21,745 bases of DNA, from assembly GCA_050942995.1 (NCBI GenBank), contig JBMNOI010000063.1:1-21745 (forward strand). Direction: 5' to 3'. A program made the position numbers and the translations under genes. Below are positions 6,652-14,139 of this stretch, piece after piece; the first letter of the stretch is position 1; the number at the start of each line of letters is the position of its first letter. Under the pieces are notes generated by a model that was given only the letters and a program-made list of their open reading frames with translations, was not told the DNA's origin and did not search any database. The DNA comes from JBMNOI01 sp050942995 (lineage in GTDB: Bacteria; Chloroflexota; Anaerolineae; UBA1429).

Positions 6652-7758
6652 CTAGCGGCGCAACGAGATATCGTCCCGGGCCATGATCTTTAGGAACGCC
6701 TCGGCCTCTTCGGCGGGCATCGGGTCGCTCACCGAGAGCATGAACCCCTTGCCGCCCAGCTCTTTCACGATGCGATGGGCCCCCTCGGCGCTGACGCTCA
6801 CCTGACACAGTTTGCCGCCGTCGATGATCCGCTTGAGCAGATCGAGCCGGCGATCCGGCGGCGGCGCCCCATCGCCCGGCACCCACTGGATGCCCCGTAA
6901 CCGCTCGATAGAGAGCAACATATCCAGATGCGGGATCTGCCCCTGTCCGTCGAGATGATAAAAGGCGTGATCCAGATGGTCGCAACAGGCCACCAGATCG
7001 GGCATCACGAAACGCTCGAACATCGCCGGAGAGATCATGTATGAAAAGTCACACTGCAGCATATAGGTCTTGCCCGGCGACCAGATGGGCGCCCACGGCG
7101 TGGTGGCGCGGCACACCGGCGCGATGACGTCGTACAACGCGTCATAGTAGCATATCCAGAGCGCCGTGATCTCGCCCGCCAGTCGCTCCACCTCATCCGG
7201 CGCGTCGTAGAGATCGTAGAGCAGCCCCTCGGTGGTACGCAGTGAGGCCAGAATATCCAGGTTACCGCCCAAATCGGTATGGCCCACCTGCACCCTATCG
7301 CCCCAGGCCCGCGCCGCCGCGGCCGTCAAATCCACCACCCGCCGCCACCAGATATTGTCGGGATCCAGAATTGGATGCAGATCGGCGATGGGTTGCCGTT
7401 CTACCGGCTCGAACCACACTGTCTCCTCGACGCTATGGACTTGAGCCCCCAGAAAACCGGCCATGATCCCCGGGCCAAAGTTCACCCACCATCGAGGATA
7501 GGCGTCGCCATAGTAGCGCATCGTCTCCAGATGCGGCGTGATCCGGGCGATTACCTCATCCGCCGGCATCTCCAGAGGATAGTTGCTGACGAATTCGTGC
7601 AACACCGGCAATTCAACGGTCGGATCGATCTCCTGCCCCATCACCAGAATCAGAGGACGATCCAGCTCGTGCGCCCACCAGGCGGGGTAATCGCGTTCGA
7701 TCCGTTGCCAGTCTGCATCATCGAAATGCAGGTTGATGCCCATGGGCTCTTCCTCCAT
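6652..7758 (-). CDS. Uroporphyrinogen decarboxylase-like (URO-D superfamily) protein 1
   Basis: URO-D-fold protein, 368 aa, most likely not HemE: the HemE substrate signature (MRQAGR near the N-terminus) is absent. The family also includes corrinoid/CoM methyltransferases such as MtaA and MtbA, whose zinc site is H-x-C plus a late Cys. Here the equivalent place reads YHLDGQG (H268-x-D270), so the zinc site, if any, is altered. The N-terminus (NLHFDDADWQRIERDYPAWW) and the WWRRVVDLTAAAARAW region belong to a divergent group that I recognise only at superfamily level. Two ATGs are plausible: 7758 (GGAGG 8 bases upstream) and 7743 (GGAGGA 6 bases upstream); the longer is given. It has its own strong promoter at 7812-7840 and converges on the DUF4236 gene. 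Substrate unknown. Confidence 0.8.
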   Translation of the reverse strand: MEEEPMGINLHFDDADWQRIERDYPAWWAHELDRPLILVMGQEIDPTVELPVLHEFVSNYPLEMPADEVIARITPHLETMRYYGDAYPRWWVNFGPGIMAGFLGAQVHSVEETVWFEPVERQPIADLHPILDPDNIWWRRVVDLTAAAARAWGDRVQVGHTDLGGNLDILASLRTTEGLLYDLYDAPDEVERLAGEITALWICYYDALYDVIAPVCRATTPWAPIWSPGKTYMLQCDFSYMISPAMFERFVMPDLVACCDHLDHAFYHLDGQGQIPHLDMLLSIERLRGIQWVPGDGAPPPDRRLDLLKRIIDGGKLCQVSVSAEGAHRIVKELGGKGFMLSVSDPMPAEEAEAFLKIMARDDISLRR

Positions 7759-7811
7759 CCTGTTGGCCTCCGATTAGCGTCGTCGGCGGCTGCTCCTCCG
7801 CGGCTGCAGCG

Positions 7812-7840
7812 ATTCTACCGACGGATGCGGCAAATGTCAA
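7812..7840 (-). promoter_or_regulatory. Promoter of URO-D-like gene 1
   Basis: On the minus strand: TTGACA (7840-7835), 17-base spacer, TAGAAT (7817-7812), 6/6 and 5/6 matches. It gives a short leader of about 45 bases before the ATG at 7758. Confidence 0.7.
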
Positions 7841-7880
7841 TGTACAGGCTGTCAGCGCCGGGGCTGCACAAGTCGTAAAA

Positions 7881-7918
7881 CACCCTTCCGGAGGAGCGGC
7901 AGAGACCTTCGGAAGGTG
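7881..7918. repeat. Bulged hairpin in the URO-D 1/subtilase intergenic region
   Basis: Left arm 7881-7894 (CACCCTTCCGGAGG) pairs with right arm 7906-7918 (CCTTCGGAAGGTG): 13 pairs including one G-U, one bulged C, 11-base loop. On the minus strand it is followed by TTTT, so it is terminator-like in that direction, yet it lies upstream of the URO-D 1 promoter where no gene needs terminating. Its core (CACC-TTCCGG/CGGAAGGTG) resembles the hairpin at 17821-17858. Confidence 0.5.
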
Positions 7919-8007
7919 AATCGAACCATGATGCGACCCTGCATCAGTGTGCCCTGGTTTTTGACGTATCTTTCGCTCTCTCTATCGTTCTGTAGCGGTG
8001 GGGCGAA

Positions 8008-8036
8008 TTGACATCCTGCGCTCTTGCCGCTATAGC
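8008..8036 (+). promoter_or_regulatory. Promoter of the subtilase gene
   Basis: TTGACA (8008-8013), 17-base spacer, TATAGC (8031-8036), 6/6 and 4/6 matches, about 45 bases before the ATG at 8081. A second weaker pair (TTGACG at about 7970, TATCGT 16 bases later) lies upstream. Confidence 0.6.
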
Positions 8037-8080
8037 AAAGGGAGCTTTTTTCGACATCTCTTCATCGCTCCGGAGGCCGT

Positions 8081-9715
8081 ATGCGTCGCCCATCATCTGG
8101 TATCACGACCACCAGGTTCGTCTCGATCATCCTGCTCGTCGTCATCCTGTGCGCGGTGATGCTCGCCCCCTCCGGCAGTGCGGCCTCGCCGGCCCATACC
8201 GCCGCTCCGGGTAGCGCCTCCTCTCGCGGGAATCTCTCCACCAGAATCGAACCACAACTTGGTGAACAGATCCGGGCTGACGGATCGGGCGGCTATATGA
8301 TCTACTTCCACGACCAGCCCGACCTCTCGGCCGCCCATACTCTCGGTTGGGCCGAACGAGAGCAGTTCGTCACACAGCGGCTGCAACATGTGGCGGACCG
8401 CTCTCAGGCCGATGTGCGCGCCTACCTCGACGCGCGAGGGGTGACCTACAAAGCGTTCTGGATCGCCAACGTCATCGTCGTCGAATCGTCCGACCTCGAG
8501 ACCCTCCAGGGCGTCGCGTCATTTTCCGGCGTGGCCTCGCTGCGCGCCAGCCCCCAGATCGTCCTGCACCAACCCGAATCGGTCAGCGATGTGGCGCCAG
8601 GCGATGTCTCGCTCCACAGCGGGATCGAGCCCAATCTGCTTCGGGTCCGGGCGGATCGGGTCTGGGAGATGGGCTATCGCGGACAGGGCATTGTGGTGGG
8701 AAGTATCGACTCCGGCGTGCATTATACCCACGAGGCACTCAAAACTCAGTACCGGGGCTACCTCGGGAGCGGCGTCTACAGCCACGACTATAACTGGTGG
8801 GACCCTTACGGCATCTATCGATGGGCTCCCGGCGACGACCACGGCCACGGCACCCACACCATGGGCATCATCGTCGGCCGCGACGGGGGCGGGTATACTA
8901 TCGGCATGGCCCCCGAGGCCACCTGGATCGCCTGTCGGGGATTCTCCGACGACTCAGCCGGAGTGGGACCGCTTCTCGAGTGCGCCGAGTTTATGGCGGC
9001 GCCGTGGGATCTCAACGGCCAGAATCCCGATCCGGGCCGGCGCCCCCATGTGGTCAACAACTCCTGGGGCGATTGCGCTCGAACCTACGACGATTGGTTT
9101 CAGGATGTGGTGGATCACTGGGTGGCGGCGGGCATCTACCCCGTCTTTTCCGCCGGCAATGCGTCGACCTGTAGCCATCCGTCGCCCCCTCCCTGCAACA
9201 CAGTGGGCAACCCGGCGCGTTACGGCAACGTCACCGCCGTGGGATCCACCGGCACAGCCAATGGCGCCTACGCCAGCTTTTCGAACCGCGGCCCCACCGA
9301 CGTGAACGATCCCCTCAACCCCATGGGCTATCCCGACATCAAACCGCAGGTGGTGGCGCCCGGCATCAACATCAACTCTGCGAGCAACCGCAGCAACGTG
9401 GCTTATCAGGAGATGACCGGCACCTCCATGTCGGCGCCTCATGTGGCCGGCCTCGTCGCCCTGATCTGGTCGGCGGCGCACTGCCTGGCTCGTGATTATG
9501 TCGCCACCGAGACGCTGATCATGCAGACGGCCAACCCTGTTACCGCCGGATTGCCCGCCGAGACCTGCAGCGGTGAGGCCCCCGGCGGCGTGCCCAATCA
9601 GAGCACCGGCTGGGGTGAGATCGATGCCCTTCGGGCGGTGAATGCTGCCATAGCGATGCCGCCATGTCCCTGGGTACGTCTGCCGATCGTGTTCAGACAA
9701 CATCCGGGCCGATAA
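8081..9715 (+). CDS. Secreted subtilisin-like serine protease (S8 family)
   Basis: Extracellular subtilase of 544 aa. A signal peptide is clear: basic start (MRRPSSGITTTR), hydrophobic core FVSIILLVVILCAVML and an AAS/A-type cleavage region near residue 35. Residues about 67-165 look like an I9-type propeptide (YMIYFHDQPDLSAAH, then a region ending LRASPQIVLHQ). The catalytic domain carries D210 (SIDSG), H256 (HGHGTHTMG), oxyanion N360 (FSAGN) and S449 (GTSMSAPHVAG), so the triad is complete. Several cysteines (about residues 285, 301, 332, 364, 372) could form disulphides. The C-terminus is a short LPIVFRQHPGR tail after CPWVR. GGAGG lies four bases before the ATG. It is monocistronic by layout, with its own promoter and a downstream hairpin. 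Probably a nutritional or surface protease; the target is unknown. Confidence 0.94.
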   Translation: MRRPSSGITTTRFVSIILLVVILCAVMLAPSGSAASPAHTAAPGSASSRGNLSTRIEPQLGEQIRADGSGGYMIYFHDQPDLSAAHTLGWAEREQFVTQRLQHVADRSQADVRAYLDARGVTYKAFWIANVIVVESSDLETLQGVASFSGVASLRASPQIVLHQPESVSDVAPGDVSLHSGIEPNLLRVRADRVWEMGYRGQGIVVGSIDSGVHYTHEALKTQYRGYLGSGVYSHDYNWWDPYGIYRWAPGDDHGHGTHTMGIIVGRDGGGYTIGMAPEATWIACRGFSDDSAGVGPLLECAEFMAAPWDLNGQNPDPGRRPHVVNNSWGDCARTYDDWFQDVVDHWVAAGIYPVFSAGNASTCSHPSPPPCNTVGNPARYGNVTAVGSTGTANGAYASFSNRGPTDVNDPLNPMGYPDIKPQVVAPGININSASNRSNVAYQEMTGTSMSAPHVAGLVALIWSAAHCLARDYVATETLIMQTANPVTAGLPAETCSGEAPGGVPNQSTGWGEIDALRAVNAAIAMPPCPWVRLPIVFRQHPGR

Positions 9716-9743
9716 GCTTGCGCTGAGGCGATACGACAATCGA

Positions 9744-9773
9744 GCCCCGATAGAGCCGCTCCTGTGTCGGGGC
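9744..9773 (+). terminator. Probable terminator after the subtilase gene
   Basis: GCCCCGA (9744-9750) and TCGGGGC (9767-9773) form a perfect 7-bp stem with a 16-base loop, 29 bases past the subtilase stop. Only a poor T-rich tail follows (CTTGATTTA), and this overlaps the -35 box of the next promoter. Confidence 0.5.
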
Positions 9774-9774
9774 C

Positions 9775-9804
9775 TTGATTTACCACTCGCCCATGTGTTA
9801 TAGT
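9775..9804 (+). promoter_or_regulatory. Promoter of the MBL-rtcA operon
   Basis: TTGATT (9775-9780), 18-base spacer, TATAGT (9799-9804), 4/6 and 5/6 matches. The -35 box directly abuts the preceding terminator stem. Confidence 0.5.
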
Positions 9805-9863
9805 CATTCGCGATATATCATCGGCCATGCAAGCTCTGCCCAATATGTAAAGGGAGGCACATC

Positions 9864-10487
9864 ATGCTGAAAGGCATTCAATGGTTGGGCCATGCCAGCT
9901 TTCGCATCACCGGAGACGATACGGTGATCTATCTCGACCCCTGGAAGCTCAAGGGCAAGCCCCCCACCGCCGATCTGATTCTCGTCAGCCACGATCATCA
10001 CGATCACCTCTCGCCTGAGGATATCGCCCGTATCACCGGAGAGAACACCGTCATTGTCTGCCCCGCGGTATGCGCCGACCAGGTTTCGGGCGATGTGTGC
10101 ATCGTTGCAGCGGGCGATTCGCTGCAGGTCGGCAATATCGCCATCGAAGTGGTGCCGGCATACAACACCAACAAGCCCAATCACCCGAAAGAGGCGGGCC
10201 ATGTGGGCTATGTGGTGACGGTCGAGGGGCGACGCATCTATCATGCGGGCGACACCGACCTGATTCCCGAGATGGACGACATTCGCTGCGATGTGGCGCT
10301 GTTGCCCATGGGCGGGCGCTACACCATGGATGCCACCGAGGCTGCGGAAGCGCTGGCGCGCCTTCGTCCGCAGGTAGCGGTTCCCATGCATTGGGGCGGC
10401 ATCGTCGGCACCGTCGATGATGTCGAGGTGTTCAAATCGTCGGCACCCGAAGGCGTGCAGGTGGTGCCGCTAGAGGTTGAGGAGTAG
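9864..10487 (+). CDS. Metallo-beta-lactamase-fold metal-dependent hydrolase
   Basis: MBL-fold hydrolase of 207 aa in the small UPF0173/UlaG-like group. The metal-binding motif HxHxDH is intact in SHDHHDHLS (H43, H45, D47, H48). The later ligands are also present: D130 in YHAGDTD and H176 in VPMHWGG. The start GIQWLGHASFRI is typical of the group. A dinuclear zinc hydrolase is expected; the substrate cannot be read from sequence, and proteins of this group act on very different molecules. GGGAGGC about seven bases before the ATG is a good ribosome site. rtcA starts 17 bases after the stop on the same strand without a strong ribosome site of its own, so the two are probably co-transcribed and perhaps translationally coupled. 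Confidence 0.9.
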   Translation: MLKGIQWLGHASFRITGDDTVIYLDPWKLKGKPPTADLILVSHDHHDHLSPEDIARITGENTVIVCPAVCADQVSGDVCIVAAGDSLQVGNIAIEVVPAYNTNKPNHPKEAGHVGYVVTVEGRRIYHAGDTDLIPEMDDIRCDVALLPMGGRYTMDATEAAEALARLRPQVAVPMHWGGIVGTVDDVEVFKSSAPEGVQVVPLEVEE

Positions 10488-10504
10488 CCCCCGGCGCTCT
10501 GGCT

Positions 10505-11569
10505 ATGACCGATTCTGTCACACTGGATGGTTCGTACGGTGAAGGTGGAGGGCAGATTGTGCGCACGGCGCTGGCCCTTTCGGCCCTCACCGGTCGCCCG
10601 CTGCGTATCGTCAATGTGCGTGGCGGACGCGAGCAGCCCGGCCTGCGGCCGCAGCATCTGTCGGCGGTTCGCGCCGTAGCCGCCCTGTGTGATGCTCAGG
10701 TCGAGGGCGACGCCGTCCATTCGCGAGAGCTGTTCTTCGCGCCTCGCACCGCCCCACAGCCCGGGAACTATACGATCGACGTGGCCGACGCCGCACCCGG
10801 CGGCAGCGCCGGATCTGTGACCCTGATCCTGCAGGCGCTGCTGATTCCCCTGAGTATGGCATCGGGTCCATCGACGTTGCGACTCATCGGCGGCACTCAT
10901 GTGCGCTGGAGCCCACCCTATCCCTACATCACCGACATCTACATGCCCGTTATGGAGCGCATCGGCTTTCGGGCGTCGTTAGAGGTCGCCGATTGGGGCT
11001 GGTATCCTCGAGGGGGTGGACAGATCACCGCGCGCATTGCACCGGTTCCCGGCGGAGCAATGGCGCTGCGCGGACTCGACCTGACCGAGCGGGGCAAACT
11101 GCTCGGCGTCTCGGGGATCTCGGCCGCGTCCAGGTTGCCCGAGCATATCATTCAGCGCCAGCGCGACCAGGCCGTCGCCCGCTTGCGCGCCCGACATATC
11201 AAGGCCGAGTTCGAGATGATCGATGCGCCCTCGCCGGGCCCCGGCACCCTCCTCTTTATTCGCGCCCAATACGAAGGAATCACGGCAGGATTCAGCGGCT
11301 TTGGCCGATTGCGCTATCCCGCCGAAAAGGTGGCAGAGGACGCCGTGCGCTCGTTCGAGGCGCATCTCACCCGCAAGGCGGCGCTGGATCCTCATCTGGC
11401 CGATCAGCTGCTGTTGCCGCTGGCCCTGGCGCCCGAGCCGTCGCGCTATACCACCACAGAGGTGACGCGCCATCTGCGCACCGTGGTCTGGGTGGTAAAT
11501 CGGTTTATCGAACGTGAGATTCGCATCGAGGGAGAGGAAGGCGCCCCGGGCTATGTGCAGATCCTGTAA
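10505..11569 (+). CDS. rtcA: RNA 3'-terminal phosphate cyclase RtcA
   Basis: Converts a 3'-phosphate RNA end to a 2',3'-cyclic phosphate using ATP through an adenylylated-histidine intermediate. The 354-aa length and motif set fit: LDGSYGEGGGQIVRTALALS (8-26), NVRGGREQPGLRPQHL (37-52), GGSAGSVTLILQALL (99-113), the GGTHVRWSPPYPYI segment, YPRGGGQI (167-174), and the C-terminal HLADQLLLPLAL with the catalytic H297. The cyclase is therefore probably active. It follows the MBL-fold gene by 17 bases. In many bacteria rtcA sits with the ligase rtcB and the activator rtcR; neither is in this window. Only a GAGGAG about 20 bases upstream is seen as a ribosome site, so the start is set mainly by family alignment. 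It converges on the AMMECR1 gene with a 36-base gap. Confidence 0.95.
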   Translation: MTDSVTLDGSYGEGGGQIVRTALALSALTGRPLRIVNVRGGREQPGLRPQHLSAVRAVAALCDAQVEGDAVHSRELFFAPRTAPQPGNYTIDVADAAPGGSAGSVTLILQALLIPLSMASGPSTLRLIGGTHVRWSPPYPYITDIYMPVMERIGFRASLEVADWGWYPRGGGQITARIAPVPGGAMALRGLDLTERGKLLGVSGISAASRLPEHIIQRQRDQAVARLRARHIKAEFEMIDAPSPGPGTLLFIRAQYEGITAGFSGFGRLRYPAEKVAEDAVRSFEAHLTRKAALDPHLADQLLLPLALAPEPSRYTTTEVTRHLRTVVWVVNRFIEREIRIEGEEGAPGYVQIL

Positions 11570-11605
11570 CCCACGGACAAAAAGACCGGCGACGCCGCGC
11601 CCGAA

Positions 11606-12121
11606 TCAGGAGTATCGGGTGACCTGAAAGCGGAACAGGTGGTACTTTTCCTGCGGACTGATCCACGCCTTGCGCAGAGCGATGAGCAACTGTTGCTCTG
11701 CCGTATCCACCCCCTCAAGATCGGGCAACAGCAGCCCCCGCCGATCTCCCGCCTGCACAATGATGCCGTACCGTTTGGGATCCAGCTCTCCCACCGACTG
11801 GATCGGCTCGGACTCGTCCAGCACATCCACCGAGATCTCGAGGTCGGCAAGTTCTTCGGTCGAAACCGGCGGAAAGCGAGGATCGCGCGTGGCCGCGCTG
11901 ATGGCGTTGGCGATAATCTCTTCTGCCAGACTATCCCGCACCGGCTCGATGGTGCCGATGCAACCACGCAGCTCGCCGCCCCGGTGCAGTGACACAAAGG
12001 TGCCGGCACGTCTGCCCAACTCACCGGGCAGCTTCTCAGGCAGGCCGATCACCTGCCCCGTACGGACATAGTGTTCGATGGTAGTGCGAGCCAGCCGGAC
12101 GAAGGGGTGTTCATCTGCCAT
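11606..12121 (-). CDS. AMMECR1 domain protein (AmmeMemoRadiSam system protein A-like)
   Basis: 171-aa AMMECR1-domain protein. The hallmark LRGCIG is present at residues 51-56 (GGELRGCIGTIEP), followed by the conserved AISAATRDPRFPPVSTEELADLEISVDVL block and a C-terminal LLLPDLEGVDT...QLLIALRKAWI...KYHLFRFQV block. The domain fold is known but its biochemical role is not settled; in many prokaryotes it is linked to a Memo-like protein and a radical SAM enzyme. Neither partner is in this window, so only the single protein can be claimed. GGAGGAG six bases before the ATG is a strong ribosome site. It lies 162 bases downstream of the dusB gene on the same strand, so it may be co-transcribed or use its own weak promoter. 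Confidence 0.92.
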   Translation of the reverse strand: MADEHPFVRLARTTIEHYVRTGQVIGLPEKLPGELGRRAGTFVSLHRGGELRGCIGTIEPVRDSLAEEIIANAISAATRDPRFPPVSTEELADLEISVDVLDESEPIQSVGELDPKRYGIIVQAGDRRGLLLPDLEGVDTAEQQLLIALRKAWISPQEKYHLFRFQVTRYS

Positions 12122-12167
12122 TGCCGTCTCCTCCTATCCGCCAGGGAGTAGGCGTTATGGTGGCATC

Positions 12168-12196
12168 ATGGTAACACACAACCGGGCAAAACGCAA
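12168..12196 (-). promoter_or_regulatory. Weak candidate promoter of the AMMECR1 gene
   Basis: On the minus strand: TTGCGT (12196-12191), 17-base spacer, TACCAT (12173-12168), 3/6 and 4/6 matches, about 45 bases before the start codon. Low support; readthrough from dusB is the alternative. Confidence 0.25.
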
Positions 12197-12283
12197 TGAA
12201 ACCTGCAGACCCGAGGCTACGACAGAGGCACTCGAGAGGTCATCTTCGCAGTCACGCAGCTCCGAGGGCCACCTGCGAGGTTA

Positions 12284-13261
12284 TCACGCAATGGCCCGAA
12301 AAGTCAGCTCTTCCAGCAACGCATCGAACGTTTGCGCCTGGACCAACCGCCGGCGCAGATCGGTAGCGCCGTCCAGCGCCGCCACATAGCGCACCACATG
12401 CTTGCGAAAAGCCGGCAGGCCACGGACCTCCCCGTGAAAGGCGATCATCGCCTGCAGATGGCGGCGGATCATGGCCACGCGCTCGTCTACCGGCACATCG
12501 TCGAGGTCGCGCCGCTCGAATATCCAGGGATTCCCGATGGCGCCGCGCCCGATCAGCACCCCTTCGCAACCGGTCGCCGCCTTGACGGCATCGATATCGG
12601 CCACCTGCCGCACATCACCGTTGGCCAGCACGGGGATATTCACCGCCGCCTTGATCTCGGCGATGGCCGCCCAGTCGGCGCGCCCGTTGAACCCCTGCTC
12701 GCGAGTGCGCCCGTGCACGGCAATGGCCGCCACGCCCGCATCCTCGAGCAATCGCGCCACAGTCAGATAATTGCGATTCGTGTCACCAGGCCCCAGCCGG
12801 ATCTTGACCGTCACCGGCACCGGCAGCTCGTCCACCAGTCGGCGGGCCAGGTGCGCCGCCTTTTCGGGCGTATCCAGCAGCGCGGCCCCCCGACCGCGTC
12901 CCGCCACCTTGCGCGCCGGACACCCCAGGTTCAGATCGATCATATCCGGTTCGAGGCGCAACACCTCGCGACAGGCCGCCAATAATCGCTCATCCTCTTT
13001 GCCCAGCATCTGTATCGCTACCGGACGCTCGCTCTCGCCGAACGCCATCAACGATCTGGTACGCGCCGCATTGTTCAATACGGCATCGTCCAGAATCAAC
13101 GGCACATAGCTCATGGCCGAACCCATCTCACGGCAAATCATCCGATAGGGCAGATCGGAATATCCCGACATGGGCGCCAGGATCAGATCGCCATAGATGG
13201 GCACTGTTCCGATGTAAAAGGTCGGCCGCTCGGACCGTGTGGTCATCTGGTCATGGTTCAT
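12284..13261 (-). CDS. dusB: tRNA-dihydrouridine synthase (DusB-like)
   Basis: FMN- and NADPH-dependent enzyme that reduces specific uridines in tRNA to dihydrouridine. The TIM-barrel motifs run in order: LAPMSGYSDLPYR (FMN-binding start), AIQMLGKE, the active-site segment MIDLNLGCPARKVAGRGRGAAL (shortened: the catalytic Cys is in LNLGCP), VTVKIRLG, AIAVHGRTREQGF, PVLANGDV and GVLIGRGAIGNPWIF, followed by the helical tRNA-binding tail. The start at 13261 (325 aa) has GGAG nine bases upstream; an in-frame ATG at 13294 has no ribosome site and adds an atypical N-terminus. The assignment to DusB rather than DusA or DusC is by overall pattern. A promoter at 13389-13417 drives it, leaving a leader of about 120 bases. 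Confidence 0.93.
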   Translation of the reverse strand: MNHDQMTTRSERPTFYIGTVPIYGDLILAPMSGYSDLPYRMICREMGSAMSYVPLILDDAVLNNAARTRSLMAFGESERPVAIQMLGKEDERLLAACREVLRLEPDMIDLNLGCPARKVAGRGRGAALLDTPEKAAHLARRLVDELPVPVTVKIRLGPGDTNRNYLTVARLLEDAGVAAIAVHGRTREQGFNGRADWAAIAEIKAAVNIPVLANGDVRQVADIDAVKAATGCEGVLIGRGAIGNPWIFERRDLDDVPVDERVAMIRRHLQAMIAFHGEVRGLPAFRKHVVRYVAALDGATDLRRRLVQAQTFDALLEELTFRAIA

Positions 13262-13388
13262 CGTCGCAAGCTCCGTCGAACAACCATCGAACAATCATCT
13301 ATGTCGCAGCCCATTCGGACGCGTTCGAAAAGGAGCCGTCGGCCGGCTCCTCGCTTATCGTGCCCGTATGCGCATATTCTCTGACTAT

Positions 13389-13417
13389 ATCCTAGTATGA
13401 CGGTCGCTTACGGTCAA
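13389..13417 (-). promoter_or_regulatory. Promoter of the dusB gene
   Basis: On the minus strand: TTGACC (13417-13412), 17-base spacer, TAGGAT (13394-13389), 5/6 and 4/6 matches. Confidence 0.5.
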
Positions 13418-13456
13418 ACAGTGAGGGACGACCCATCGATATGATCGGTCGCCCGC

Positions 13457-13485
13457 TTGCGTCGGTTGTGTCGACAGGTCATACT
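13457..13485 (+). promoter_or_regulatory. Weak candidate promoter of the kinase-ANT(6)-Fpg-like cluster
   Basis: TTGCGT (13457-13462), 17-base spacer, CATACT (13480-13485), 3/6 and 4/6 matches, about 55 bases before the TTG start of the kinase gene. Confidence 0.25.
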
Positions 13486-13539
13486 GCACTCTGAAAGCCA
13501 TCCATCGCCGATGATTCCTACGAAGGAGAGCTCCCAATC

Positions 13540-14091
13540 TTGACCGAACCACTGCTCGTCATCATCACGGGTCCTGTGGGTGGCGGCAAGAGCACTGTCG
13601 CCCTGGCGCTGGCGGATCATTTCCGCGCCACCGGCCAGATGACCGCCGTCATCGATCTGGACCGGGTATACATCATGGCCCGCCAGATCGACGGCTATGG
13701 TGAGGCATCGATCTGGGCCGTCGCCCGCCGTGGAGCGGCGGCGCTGGCCGATTCGTTCTATGCCGATGGTATCCAGGTCGTCATCGTCGAGGGCGAGTTC
13801 TTTACCCGGGATGAACTCGAAACCCTGTACGACGCCCTGTCCACGCCGGTGCGGCACTGCTTTGCCACCCTCGCCGTCACCTACCAGACGGCCCTCTGCC
13901 ATGTGGCGGGCGATCCCACTCGTGGCATGTCTCGCGATCCCGAATTTCTGAGACGCCTGTATGCCCAGTTCGAGGCCGCGCGGCCTTTTCTGCATATTGT
14001 AAGCTTCATCATCGAGGCGGACCATCTTGCCCCCGGCGAACTGGCCGAGATGATCCATGACGCAGCGATATCCCGCTCCGACGCACTATGA
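13540..14091 (+). CDS. P-loop kinase-like protein (AAA_33/chloramphenicol phosphotransferase-like)
   Basis: 183-aa P-loop NTPase. Walker A is GPVGGGKST (11-19, K17) right at the N-terminus. A VIDLDRVY strand follows, then VVIVEGEFF, a likely Walker B-type strand with an acidic residue. The C-terminal part contains THR-type loops (HVAGDPTRGMSRDPEFLRRLYAQFE) resembling the lid of small-molecule kinases. The overall build is that of kinases acting on small molecules, such as chloramphenicol 3-O-phosphotransferase, gluconate kinase or zeta-type kinases; the substrate is not recognisable. The start codon is TTG: GAAGGAGAG lies about 9 bases upstream and no in-frame ATG precedes the Walker A. It is followed after 48 bases by an ANT(6)-like gene, which hints at a modification function. 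Confidence 0.7.
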   Translation: MTEPLLVIITGPVGGGKSTVALALADHFRATGQMTAVIDLDRVYIMARQIDGYGEASIWAVARRGAAALADSFYADGIQVVIVEGEFFTRDELETLYDALSTPVRHCFATLAVTYQTALCHVAGDPTRGMSRDPEFLRRLYAQFEAARPFLHIVSFIIEADHLAPGELAEMIHDAAISRSDAL

Positions 14092-14139
14092 TACCGCGGC
14101 CACCCAAGGTCAGACGCCCTGCTATCGACGAGGAGAACC

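Larger units (their letters stand above)
7759..8080. other. Divergent intergenic region between URO-D 1 and the subtilase
   Basis: A 322-base gap without a gene. From left to right it holds a sigma70 promoter on the minus strand (7812-7840), a strong bulged hairpin (7881-7918), a small dyad GATGCGACCCTGCATC (about 7931-7946), and a plus-strand promoter (8008-8036). No small ORF with a ribosome site was found. Confidence 0.6.

Noticed and set aside
7877..7895. T-box-like motif (GGAAGGGTG on the minus strand)
   Set aside because: The rest of the T-box consensus (GGNACCGCG) is missing and the hairpin lies upstream of the promoter, not in the leader.
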